Below, in pieces: positions 45,425-56,314 of a DNA stretch of 64,000 bases. The translations under genes were made by a program, and so were the position numbers. The notes beneath the pieces are model-generated. The model did not search any database and had not been told where the DNA came from. It worked only from the letters and a program-made list of their open reading frames with translations. The stretch is from Silene latifolia (taxonomy: Eukaryota > Streptophyta > Magnoliopsida > Caryophyllales > Caryophyllaceae), in assembly GCF_048544455.1 (NCBI RefSeq), contig NC_133538.1:438896311-438960310 (forward strand), given 5' to 3'. Each line of letters starts with the position of its first letter. The stretch's first letter is position 1.

Positions 45425-46770
45425 TGTAACACCCCCATACTCTGAGTGCCTTACCAGGACCACTCAGGTATGAAGACATCACCATCTCGGTCGCCCGAGG
45501 TATGATAATCAAATAGACAAAACGGAAACAACATTTATTATAAATAGTTTAATGATGAATACAATCCTCAAAACCAAACCAAAGTACAATACATTATTCC
45601 AAACTATCTCATTCTCAAATCGAAAAGTAAATAAATGCTAAACTACAAATGGAAGACTCTATCGTCATGTCGTGGCCATCCCACTATCCCGATGACTCAT
45701 CACTATACTGTTCAATATCTGCTCACCATCCCCGAATGGATCACCGCAGGTTTTACAAAACAACACCGGGGTCAGTACTAATCACACAATCAATATAAAT
45801 AACAATAATAAGACAAACATACAGCTGAACTGTCACACACACATACACACACCACCAACTCCCATCATCTCAATACTTGTCCCACTTTGGACCCGACCGC
45901 CGCTGGGGGACCGCAGCCGTTCCCACCTAAGCCCCGCTCATCGTACGAGCGATAACCCTGTCCATTAATGTGCACATCCCCTTTCGTGGCGAGTTCCACG
46001 AAGGGCGAAACTAGGGCGTGAGATCACTCCCGTAAGTGACCCCACTCAGCCGAGAACGCATCTCGAGAACCATCAACAAACACAACCACAATCACAAATC
46101 CACAATCACAATCATCATATCAAACAACTAACTACAAAGACATCACCAATATCCCATTATGGGACTAATACGAGTAGAAATCCTACCCGAAAGCACAACA
46201 CGCAGACGGTATCTACAAATTTGTATCAAAACGGCTCCTCTACGAATTCTCCTCCTATCATACAACACATAGATGCTACCATTCAAATACTACTCATAAA
46301 AACCCCCAATTCCTAAATTAGGGTTTCATCAATCTCAACAAAACATTATAGAAATTATATTAAAAGCTTACCCTCGACGCAAGGAATCCAACGACACGAA
46401 CTACGATACGAACTGACCGTCTGAACTCCGGGAATTGTCAAGAACGCGATTAGGAAGAAGAACTAGTTGCTTTCTCTCTTAAACAGGTTTTAGGTTTTGT
46501 AAAAAGTGATTTAAAACAATTACGAATATGTTTAAATACCTTAATCGCGTAATTAACAAAACCCGAGAAAACTCCCCAGTAAAAACCTGGACACTCGATC
46601 GAGTATCCAAGGCACTCGATCGAGTACCCCCTTACTCGATCGAGTGCCCCACTACTCGATCGAGTACCCAACAGGTCAGAAACTATTTTATTCCGCAACT
46701 TGCCCATACTCGACAGAGTAAGGGCTACTCGATAGAGTACCCCCAAGACATATAAATACGGAGTATTACA
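45425..46770 (-). repeat. 5' LTR of the Tekay-type element
   Basis: 1346 bp, partner of 38482-39807, with plus-strand ends TGTAACACCCCC and GGAGTATTACA. The CTCGATCGAG set is at 46593-46740. It should contain the promoter; a TATAAATA lies at 46751-46758 on the plus strand, close to the LTR's 5' end. Confidence 0.93.
46593..46740. repeat. CTCGATCGAG palindrome array 7 (Tekay 5' LTR)
   Basis: Four ACTCGATCGAGT copies and the variants CTCGACAGAG and CTCGATAGAG, matching the array of the other LTR one for one. The array therefore belonged to the element before it inserted here. Confidence 0.92.
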
Positions 46771-46775
46771 AATAA

Positions 46776-47891
46776 GGTGTACAAATCCCATGTGGAAAAA
46801 AAATTGAACTTGTTAAGGTGATGTGGAATAAAATTAAATGTGTTAAGGTGGCCTTTTAAGTAAACTAGGTAGTATCCCACGCTTTCGCGCGGCCTGTTTA
46901 AATATTTTATTATTATAATTGTAGGAAAATCTACCTAGTATAAAAGCTAGGTTTTTTCTTAGCTTCCCATTGGTTGATGGAATTGAACACTTTTTTTAGG
47001 TAGGAACCTCCATGATCATTGTAACTATTTAATTACTCTCTCTCCTATACTTCATTTTGTTTTGCATTTCTTTTTTTCTCTTTTTCAAGAGTGCACAACT
47101 AAGTTCATGGTACTTTGAGGAAAAAAATTCGAAAATCGAAAAAATATAAGTCACTTAAATACAAATATATTAAAGAACACAAATTAGTAAGAAATTTTTT
47201 TTTAAAAATATAATTCAGACTTGATGTTATTAAGATAAACTCATTAATTAACTGGATTAATAAATACAACTCAGAAACAACCTAATTTTTCTTTATAATT
47301 AAATTAGTAAGACATAATAAGAAAACATTAAATACCATATTTATTCAAACCTTAGTGAAATAATGTGAATGCAATGAGATAGAAATGAGGAAATAAAGTT
47401 TTAAAAAATTATATTTATTCGTTAAAATTATTGAAACTGAAAAAAAAAATTAAAAACTTGAAAATAAAGTAAGTTTCCAGAAATTTTCGAGATTTCAAAT
47501 TAATGGTTAGAAAGAAAAAAATTAATTGTTAAAATTCGTTAAATAAGAAAAAAATCAGAATTGTTTTGATAAAAAAATAAAAAAATTATTGAACCTGAAA
47601 AATATGGCCAAAAAAATTCACCTACGTTTTTTTTACAATTGAAATCGAAGAATACAAGAAAAATTTATGAAGGATGAGAGGGAGAGGGGGAGAGGGAGAG
47701 CAGAACTGCGAGATTAAGAGTTCAACTGGCGCACCAATAATCTTGAAGAGGCTATAGTGTTGAAGTGAGACGGAAGTGTAATGAGAAGCAGATGAAATAT
47801 AAGGCGGCAAGATTTTGGCAGTGGTCGGGTTATATGTTTTACACTTTAAGGCAGCAAAATTTACGAAGAATGCGGGTACATGGAGATTGGA
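46776..47891. other. A/T-rich intergenic DNA
   Basis: No gene. Holds a Helitron-type terminus at 46865-46892 and A-rich low-complexity DNA from 47100 to 47640. The short minus frame at 47622-47810 shows no recognisable domain. Confidence 0.45.
46865..46892 (-). mobile_element. Helitron-type 3' terminus
   Basis: On the minus strand CCGCGCGAAAGCGTGG forms a hairpin with one G-T pair and is followed by GATACTACCTAG and a T. The layout matches a Helitron 3' end. The 5' end was not found. Confidence 0.5.
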
Positions 47892-48733
47892 GGGGATGGC
47901 AATGGGTAGGGTCTGGGTAGGGTCCGCCTAGATCCGGACCCGGACCCGAGATTTTCCCTTTGGACCCGTACCCGACCCAGACCCGCAAGGGTCTAAAATT
48001 TGAGGACCCATACCCGGACCCTATGGGTAAGGATAGGGTCTGGATCTACCCGCGGGTCCGAGTTTGTGCTACTTTAGTAACATGATTAACAGCTATGGGG
48101 TCTATAATATTAAAAAAAAAAATTCATACTACTTTAACATTATGAGTTTATTAATCTCTATTGTACACTACCAAATTCAATATACATACCAAAGAGATTA
48201 AGAAAGACAAATAAGACCTAAATTAATTTTACATCCAAATACATGTGAAAGAATCAAACTCGGAACCCAAAAATCAATACCGTACTTGATAGCCTCCATC
48301 TAACCATCGTTGGCTGCCGTTAATGGTGGTTGTCGGTCGCCGCCTATTAGAAAGGTGGTTGCTAGTCGCGTATCAGTGGAGTGGTGGTGGTTTTCTTGTG
48401 TCTGTGGTGGAGTGGTGGTATTGTCAAAAGAGTTTGGTTGGGTTTTATCACTTTATGGGATGAGGGAAGAGAAAGAGACTATAGTTGGGTTTCTACGGTC
48501 TGCCAGTATGAATTCAGAAAAGTTGTTATTTTGAATATATATTTTTTTTAATAAAGGGTCTAAGGGTCGGGTATGGGTCTCATAACTTAGACTCGGACCC
48601 GGACCCGAAATATTTTCTTAAGACCCATACGCGACCCATACCCATTGGGTCTGAAAAAATGAGACCCATACCCGACCCATTAGGGTCCGACCCTCAGGGT
48701 CTGGGTCGGGTCCCCGACCCACTGCCATCCCTA
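47892..48733. mobile_element. Probable non-autonomous hAT-type element
   Basis: About 840 bp. The left end GGGGATGGCAATGGGT and the right end CCCACTGCCATCCCTA form imperfect inverted termini, and both flanks are rich in GGGTC/GACCC words for about 150 bp inwards. No transposase. The central 48290-48535 part is GC-richer and holds a 74-aa plus frame without a recognised domain; it could be captured DNA. An 8-bp duplication is not evident, so edges and superfamily are tentative. Confidence 0.55.
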
Positions 48734-48803
48734 GTTATGAGTTACATGACTTATGAATATGGAAGGTTATGGGTCAAATAATTGGGTTTATAGTAATTTT
48801 ATA

Positions 48804-48879
48804 TTGCTTAGAATAGATTAAAAGTAATGTTGACTAAGCCATGTATTAATTAACATTACTTTTAATCTATTCTAAGTAA
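48804..48879. repeat. Near-perfect 28-bp inverted repeat (foldback)
   Basis: The arms 48804-48831 and 48852-48879 are complementary in 27 of 28 positions with a 20-bp loop, and weaker pairing extends outwards. A transcript would form a stable hairpin. It may be a small foldback MITE. Confidence 0.85.
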
Positions 48880-49481
48880 TTTATTACTATTTGAACCATA
48901 TTCATGCAATTTGTATTTTATGTATGGTGTTAGGTTTGTCTCCGGTTAGACTCCCTTAAAATAAAAGTATCCCCTTTAACATTAAAACGGGTAAGTACCC
49001 ATCTCATTTTAGCATATAAGACAAATCTAAATCTTTTAGTTTGACTGATTCTTATTACTTGACCCAACAACCTTAAAACGGCGATACACGGGCTATAGAT
49101 CGAACAATTTAGATTCCACGTGTATTATTATATGGTTATTTCTGATATTGTTTTTTTATATTGATTCACATCAAGTCGCCTGTAAACGAGCTTAATTAAT
49201 TCATTATGGTTGCATTTGGATTATGCAAGTCGGGTTAATTTAGATTACGTTAAACAGATTAACCATGCCAGGATAAAATACGGGTAAAAGTGAATAGGAG
49301 TCGAATAATAGTTAGAATATGGGTTAAAAATAGTCTGCGACACATTTCGTTTACCAATTTTTACATTCTCTTAAATTAAAAATATGACTTATAATCAAAA
49401 AATTTAAATGTCATAATATAATACATAATCGTGGATTTTCTGACAATAAAATATATATTCAATAAATTTTATCAATGTAGA

Positions 49482-49512
49482 CCGTGCAATTTCTGCACTG
49501 GCATAAAACTAG
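49482..49512 (+). mobile_element. Helitron-type 3' terminus
   Basis: The imperfect hairpin CCGTGCAATTTCTGCACTGG is followed by CATAAAACTAG and then T, the usual CTAG|T ending. The 5' end was not found. Confidence 0.5.
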
Positions 49513-49808
49513 TAATATAATTGATATGGGGCATACGACATCTAATATTTTTTGTTATAAATAAAAATAGATTGATCTTTTTTCAAATCTTAGTTTTTTA
49601 GGTTTAACCTCAAAGTTTTAAAATAAAATACATATAGTTTTAATTTTAAGTAATAGGTCATAGTTAGTTATGAATGATCAATGTTTTATAAATAAGTATA
49701 CAATAATTATTTGAGTATAATAATTAAAAATGAAGCATTTTTTCTTTATTCTCATGTATTTTATTACACAAATGTCTAATATCATTATTTTTGTAGTGAA
49801 TATTCATA

Positions 49809-49829
49809 CTAGTGTCATGCCACGTGGCA
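49809..49829 (-). mobile_element. Helitron-type 3' terminus
   Basis: On the minus strand the palindrome TGCCACGTGGCA is followed by TGACACTAG and then T. It has the right geometry but the hairpin has no loop, so confidence is lower. Confidence 0.4.
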
Positions 49830-51372
49830 CAGACATTCTTGTTAATATATTGTCTATACCCACTTAAACTCATGATATATACTTTGATTTAGTATGTACA
49901 TAAACTTTTGCGACATAATTTGTTATTGTTAAAAACATACTTGTCATAGAAAGCTTTTTCAATGTTTTTCGTTACGTCGAACTTCTTCTACTCTTTGTCA
50001 TGACATAGTATAGATTTAAGTAATATCTTTGTGACTAACCAAATATTATATTAATTAAAATAAATGTATTAGAATAATGCAACCATCAATATTAAGTACA
50101 TATATTAGATCATTTCGCGATACGTTATTTTCCAAATCAATTAATATTTGTTCAAAAGGATGTGAATATAGTTTTATGCATTTTTTTTCATTTTTTTATG
50201 AATAATGTATGATGTTTAGGCAATTTGGATCCTTTACATATCTTTCTCTCCATTTCCCCTCTAATACACCATCTTATGTTATATATCTCATTTTCATTCA
50301 TTTAACTTTTACTACTCAAGTGTATTTACAACCACCTGTTTTATCCAGAATTAGATCCGGATCATTAAAAGGTAATGGACCTCCATTTCGTTTGAGGAAA
50401 TGAAGAGGATCCTTACTCGGTGTTTATGCATCAAATATATAGGGTCAAAACTCAACTTATTCAACTGTTTTCGTTGTGTCTTACATGTGCTATGTGTCAA
50501 ACATAGTTATAAGAAACTTGCACATTTTGATTTCGACACAACTATAAATTATGATGTTTAAGATTCTACCTATAAATAAAATAGAATGAACTTTCTCAAA
50601 TATGATTTTTTGATATTTAACTTCAAAATATTTCAAAATACAAAATATAAAATTTTTAATTAAAATGCATTCGCTTTCACTGCGTACATACATGGTCGTT
50701 ATCACACTATTTAAATCCTCTTAAAATCTTATATGTATTTAAGTTGTCGCAATATAATTTACTCATTCGCACATTATAAAAAAATCATCTCTTAATAGTT
50801 ATATGTCTTTAATTTTTTTAATAAATACAATGACTCTTACGAATATATTTTAATTGACGGATCTAATGGTTTAAGTTTTACAGTATTTTGTCAAAATGTT
50901 TTCTTACTTGTACAACATTGTGAGACATTCACCTAAATCACCTATACGTATCAAAATATTTCAATTAATATAACAGAAATTATACTCAATTGAAAGCAAT
51001 TTTCGCAATAAACACAAGGCTTTACATTTTAGAATTTTTATCATTTTTTTAACAAATTTAAAATCAAATCATCGTATTTATTTAATATAATTTAATAAAT
51101 ACCGTAACATTTATTAATTTATAATTAATATTTTGTTGAGATTTATGCAACATTTATTATATTCATATTTAATGATTAGCTGTAATTAATGATCGTAATT
51201 AAGGCTAAATTGACACGTGCACGTCCATAGCGGTTCAACCCAGTTTAGGGTCATATGAGTATAACTCATATGTTTAGGGATTGATGATCAATCTAAGCCG
51301 TCTGATATAAGAGATCCAACGTCTTCTACTAAGGCGCATAATTAAGGGCAGTTTGGTAATTTCAATTCCTTG

Positions 51373-51894
51373 TATAAATACTCCTTTCCGCCTCCTCTTT
51401 CCCGTATTATCATCAGCTATTCATTATTGTCCACCAAATTCTCTCTCTCTACATTCATCTTCTTCGACGGACATTATCCATGAATTCCTTCCTCTGTTGT
51501 TGCTTTATTTCATGATTATTTCTTGATTTCTATTTCTTATCAACGATCATACTTCTCTTCAATCTAAATCGCTATGTCAGGTACACCTACTTTCAATTTT
51601 ACTTTGTAATTTCAGCTTTATTTTGATGTTAGTGTTGTTTTTGCTACATATATTCATAATTTACCAGTCATCTTACTGCGTTTATTATGAATTCATGTCC
51701 ACATTTTCAATTTTCAGCTTTATTTTCATGTAATTGTTGTTTTTGTTACATATATTTATGAACATAGGCCACCCACGACGCCAATCCGGTCTGCGGACGT
51801 GCGGCGGTCGGAAAGCCACGCTCGGCGGCGTAATAAATGCTTTCGACCGGATCGTTTTAAATCGGTCGATTTTGTCTCGGCAAGGGTCTCGAAT
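51373..51894 (+). promoter_or_regulatory. Possible promoter and first exons of an unknown host gene, cut by the gag-only element
   Basis: TATAAATA (51373-51380) is followed by a CT-rich leader, a short upstream frame starting at about 51480, then ATGTCAG|GT at 51574-51582 and an acceptor ATAG at 51764-51767. A GC-rich, basic frame ('MSG|HPRRQSGLRTCGGRKA') runs from there to the LTR. Right of the element the frame could resume at 60672 and stop at 60734-60736. The product is not recognised. The flanking DNA may itself be repetitive, so this is tentative. Confidence 0.3.
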
Positions 51895-53175
51895 TGTTGG
51901 AATATGTGTCCTCCGACAATAATGCGATCACAAATGTCGATCATGATGATCACATGTTTAAATCTCATTTTAAGAATACATGTGGGATGTAATATTTTAC
52001 AGTCAACTGGTCCACACATATCGGTAATGATTGGCTGACTAGAGTTTGACATTACTGTCGTGCAACGGTGGTGATCAGTTGATCCCCTTAGGTCATACCT
52101 AAAGGGTAACACTCTTAATTGATTATTTAATTGATCGTATGTCGATACGGGTTAATTAAATTGCTTAAAATTGACGGACGATTTTGTGAGTATTATTGAC
52201 GTATCTTATTGTAATTCGATTAAATAAGATACGGTCTAAGTAATCAAATTGTTTTATTACTTAGATGAAATTATTGTTTATGGAAACAATTGAAACGGAA
52301 TGAATAAATTATTATAAATACAGAATGTTGTAATTTATGATTCTAAAACCCATTACTAAGACAAGAAATTATGAATTATTAGGTTAATTTTATAAGTGAC
52401 ATATTTTATTAATATGTTGATTTTTAATTGTTAAAAATACATTTTATACACATAATGTCATGGAACATGTTACATGTGACAAATTGACAAATAAATTGTA
52501 AAATGGACTTTCCATTTTACAATATATGTACCGAAAATATATGGGGAGGGTTGGCGTTTGTATTATGTTTTATGTTATATAAGAAGCATAATCATTAAAC
52601 CAAATTTATAGCCATGCACACCTAGTTGCTTTTGTGAAGAGTATCTTAGCCATGCATTGGCCCTTGCCACCCCCCATACCCGGTTTTCCCTAGAGAAAAG
52701 GCCAAGGGTTTCTACAATTTATATTGATACAACCAATAAGATATTCACTAGTGTATTATTCATTCTTTTACACAACCAAAACTTAGAGAAGTTTAGAGAG
52801 AAAAATACTCATATATTTCCTTCCTCTTGGCCGAAATTACAAGAGACAAAAACAAATATTTCGGGTCAATTTTAGTAAGATTAATATTATTCTAGTTCTA
52901 ATAATATTAGTCTTTTAAGAGGTTATCTTGGGTATTCATCTTTGGGAGGGATTCTAAGCTTGAATCTTTGTTCATCCATATAAGGAAAGCTCAAGAACAA
53001 GTAAGAAGGAGATCTTACTTGTGCCCTTTAATCCGAAATTCCATAGTAAGAAAGACGATTTCTTATCTATTCTTATTTAAGTTTGCATGCATAAGATCTA
53101 GTTTTTAATTTTATGACTAATATAAAATATCACATATATGAATATGTTATATTAATGAGATTAATAATTATAACA
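51895..53175 (+). repeat. 5' LTR of the gag-only element
   Basis: 1281 bp from TGTTGGAATATGTG to ATTATAACA. It is nearly identical to 59392-60671, which indicates a recent insertion. Confidence 0.93.
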
Positions 53176-53177
53176 AG

Positions 53178-53190
53178 CGGTATCAAGAGC
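53178..53190 (+). promoter_or_regulatory. Degenerate primer binding site of the gag-only element
   Basis: CGGTATCAAGAGC, 2 bp after the LTR, resembles TGGTATCAGAGC but has a changed first base and one extra A. Priming may be impaired, or the site may reflect drift after insertion. Confidence 0.7.
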
Positions 53191-55418
53191 CTTAGGTTGT
53201 TTGCATGCAAATCGGTTTATAGTTTTTCCGAGTTATATGCTTAACATACAAAACTAATTAATTTGGTTTTATGAAGATAAACCTAAAAATAACCTTGCAT
53301 GTTAAAATTTTCTGGTCCTAAGTGATTTTTAGGATATTTTGGTTTATTTATGGATTTTATTGTTCATTTTATATAATATTGGCATTAAAATGTGATTTTT
53401 ATGATAAAAATGTCATATTTGGACGAAAAATAGCTAAACTTCGATTTTTTCAGTGGTTTTTGGATATGTTTTCACATATATTATCTTCTGATGACCTGAA
53501 AATTTTCATAATAAAATGAGTTGTATTGCTCGAAATATAGATTTTTCAAGTTAAAATCGTATTTAAATGGGTAAATAGGTTCATATGAGTTATATTTCGA
53601 ATCTGATCATGGAAATTTAGTATGTTGTCACATGCAATTTTACAAGATGTGTGTAAAATATTTGGCTATAATGAAGTCTTTATGCATGATTTATAAATTT
53701 TTGATGAAAAATCACATAAATAGTGACTTTAATTAGTAAAAATGCTAAAACATACTTCATGACTAAGGAAAAATGTCACATGTTGCATTTTATCATATAT
53801 TTCAGATCTAAAAGTGAAAAGTTGATGAGTATAATTTTTCTCACATTTTTAGGATCATAATTGTTAAATCCGATAAACCGCAACATTGTTTTTCTCGATA
53901 AATTTTTGAAATTTTTAACCTAAGTTTTTGAACATTATGAGTGTCATGGTATTTTTCCAGAATGTTTAGGAGTTTAAATTTCAAATTTTGAAATTATTTG
54001 AAATTTTTATGATTTAATTTGAAGTTTAGGACATAATTTTGTATTTTAGGTCCATTTATGAACAATATTAAGATATCAAGTTTAATTATTGTTAAATGTT
54101 AGTGGAGACTAATTTTGAGTCCTAAGATAGTTAGGGTAAATAACTTGTACATAAATATGAATTTATGTAATTATTGTGATTTTAAAAGGTTAAATCACGC
54201 AAATCCGTAAAAACCGATTAATATATGATATTGGCTCTTTAAAGGCGATTTAGCATAAAATTTGGCATGTTCATACATATTATATTGCTGCATTTTATTT
54301 ATGATTGTCATATTTTATTTTTATGTAATTTTGAATTATGTAATTTTACTTAATATGACCTTAGTTTTAATTGATATTACTCGAAATGTATGGGAATATC
54401 GATTCGGTTGTAATTATTGTGATCTCGTATCACCGTTTTGTAATTTAATAGATTTATTTTATTTTAATTACAAATGTATAATAGGAAATTATGTAATTTA
54501 TTATGTAATTTATTTATTCCGGAGTTCCTTGAAGACGATGCCATTCGAGAAGGCGATCCATCAAAGAAAGTGTTGCCTTGAAGTGCGTGCCAAGACCGAA
54601 GTTCAAGGGACCAAAGGAGTTGGTTTCCGAATTTGTAATAGTTTATTATATTTACTATTTTAGGAAGGCCATACTAGGATTTTATTTATTTATGCTTTGC
54701 ATTTTATTTATATGTTGCATGCATCGCTAAATCGCCATAACTAAAACATGCATTATCATTTTATCGAGTATGTCGACCGTGTCAATTACAATTATCGTAG
54801 TTCACCGCTTTAGTTCACTTAAAACGTGATAGATAATAAATTGACATGACCTCTCGCTAAAATAAACAATTGAGACTTAGCCTTACCAAAAAGTAGAAAC
54901 CATGAAAACCTATTTCATGAGGGAGTGCGCTCGGCCCTACCAGGGTACAAACCTTGTTACGTAGGGGAAGTGGGTGATAAATGTCTATCCTCCGAATTCA
55001 TGTTGATAAGGGATGAAGCGGCCCTACCGTGCCCAAGTTGATGTGGATTTGGATCATGGACACATTTATTCGAAATTTGGATTGAGCTCAACGGAAGTAT
55101 CCGTGACCGTAGTCGCATGTGTTCCGGGCTAAAGATAAATATTAATGTAATTTTATCGACCAAGAGTTCTAAAAGTAGAATCGATTAAAGCGTTAATCCA
55201 CCGAGTTATATTGATAAGGGATGAATCGGCCCTACCGTGCCCAAGTTAATATAAATTTGGATCTTGGAATCATTTATCAAGTTGGGTAGAGGTCACTAGA
55301 TAAATGCTATAAAACTTGTTTAAATTAAAAATTTACGAGTATTATTATTATTTTGAAAACGACAAATGTTTTATTCCTTCTATTTTGTTTTGTAGACCAC
55401 TTTTATTTCTCGTAACAA
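53191..55418 (+). other. Long leader of the gag-only element
   Basis: About 2.2 kb, A/T-rich, without a coding domain. A segment starting ATATTGATAAGGGATGAA near 55206 repeats one starting ATGTTGATAAGGGATGAA near 55000, both followed by GCGGCCCTACC or TCGGCCCTACC and CCCAAGTT. The 133-aa frame at 54262-54663 is hydrophobic and looks like chance A/T-rich coding. Confidence 0.6.
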
Positions 55419-56314
55419 ATGGCCGCACCAAACACCAACGCTGCACCTCTTACTAATGTTTCATGACTCCGATCCTTCATGGATCGTTGTAACTTGAAAA
55501 GAATGGGTCAAATTTTTCCGATTGGGATGCCCAACTCAAATTAGCCGCCCAAGGTGACGACAAGCTTCGTTACCTCACCGAGGCCTCTCCACCCGAACCT
55601 AATGCTAGGTCGAGTGCCGCTACTAGGAAAGCATATGAGGCTTACCACAAAGAGTCCGCCGCTATGAAAAATGTGTTGATTTTTTCTATGGAGGCGGATC
55701 TCCAGAGGAGAGCCTTTAAAATGGGCACCGCTTATGAAATCTATTCCAAACTTGTGACAATGTTTTCGCAAGCTTCGAGGATCGTCCAATATGAGGCGGC
55801 CTCGACATTCTTTGATCTCGATTTCAAGGAGGGCCAAAAGGTTATCCCTCACGTGCTCAAATTGTTGGAGCTAGTCGAGACTTTGAAGATTCAAAAAGTT
55901 GAAATCCCCAAAGAGCTCATTGTAGATAGGATTCTACACTCCTTATCCAAAGTCAAAGCGTATGTTCAATTCCGGGTGAATTTTAACATGCAAGACAAGG
56001 ACGTGTCTCTTGAAGAATTGCACAAGTTACTTGTGCAAGCCGAAAGAGACATGGGGTTAAATGTTAACCCACCTAAGGACGTGCTTAATATAAGCATTAA
56101 GAGCAAAGGGAAGTTCAAAAAGAATGGGAAAAAGGGCAAGAGGCAAGCTCCCATGTCCACCAAGGCTAAGACTTTTGAAGCTAACACTTCCAAAACCAAG
56201 AAGGGTCCTCTTGACAAATGCCATTATTGTAATGGTGTTGGACATTGGAAGAGGAATTGTTCCAAGTACCTTGGTGACATCAAAGCTGGAAAGATCACTC
56301 CAGTAGGTAAATGA
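55419..56314 (+). pseudogene. Copia-type gag of the gag-only element (5' end broken)
   Basis: From 55499 to 56314 the frame is open and reads as gag: 'NGSNFSDWDAQLKLAAQ', 'MKNVLIFSMEADLQRRAFKM', a Lys-rich linker and a CCHC knuckle 'CHYCNGVGHWKRNC'. The probable original start at 55419-55421 is in another frame with an early TGA at 55464-55466, and a one-base loss near 55496 restores phase only downstream. An internal Met at 55664 could start a 216-aa product with the knuckle. The frame ends within a few residues of the point where protease would begin in the related copia. Confidence 0.85.

Larger units (their letters stand above)
38482..46770 (-). mobile_element. Full-length Tekay-type chromovirus (Ty3), frameshifted
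   Basis: 8289 bp: 5' LTR 45425-46770, PBS 45411-45422, gag, protease, RT, RNase H, integrase and a C-terminal chromodomain, PPT 39808-39820 and 3' LTR 38482-39807. TSD AATAA is at 38477-38481 and 46771-46775. The domain order (integrase last, chromodomain after it) and the TGTAA...TTACA LTRs point to the Tekay/Del clade. Frameshifts and stops in gag and pol make it defective. Confidence 0.93.
48880..51372. other. A/T-rich intergenic DNA
   Basis: About 2.5 kb with no gene domain on either strand. Two Helitron-type 3' ends (49482-49512 plus, 49809-49829 minus) face each other. Short frames at 50209-50403 and 50490-50705 look random. Confidence 0.45.

Noticed and set aside
54262..54663. 133-aa hydrophobic frame in the gag-only element leader
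   Set aside because: A/T-rich composition gives Phe/Ile/Tyr codons by chance, and no domain, signal or conservation is visible.
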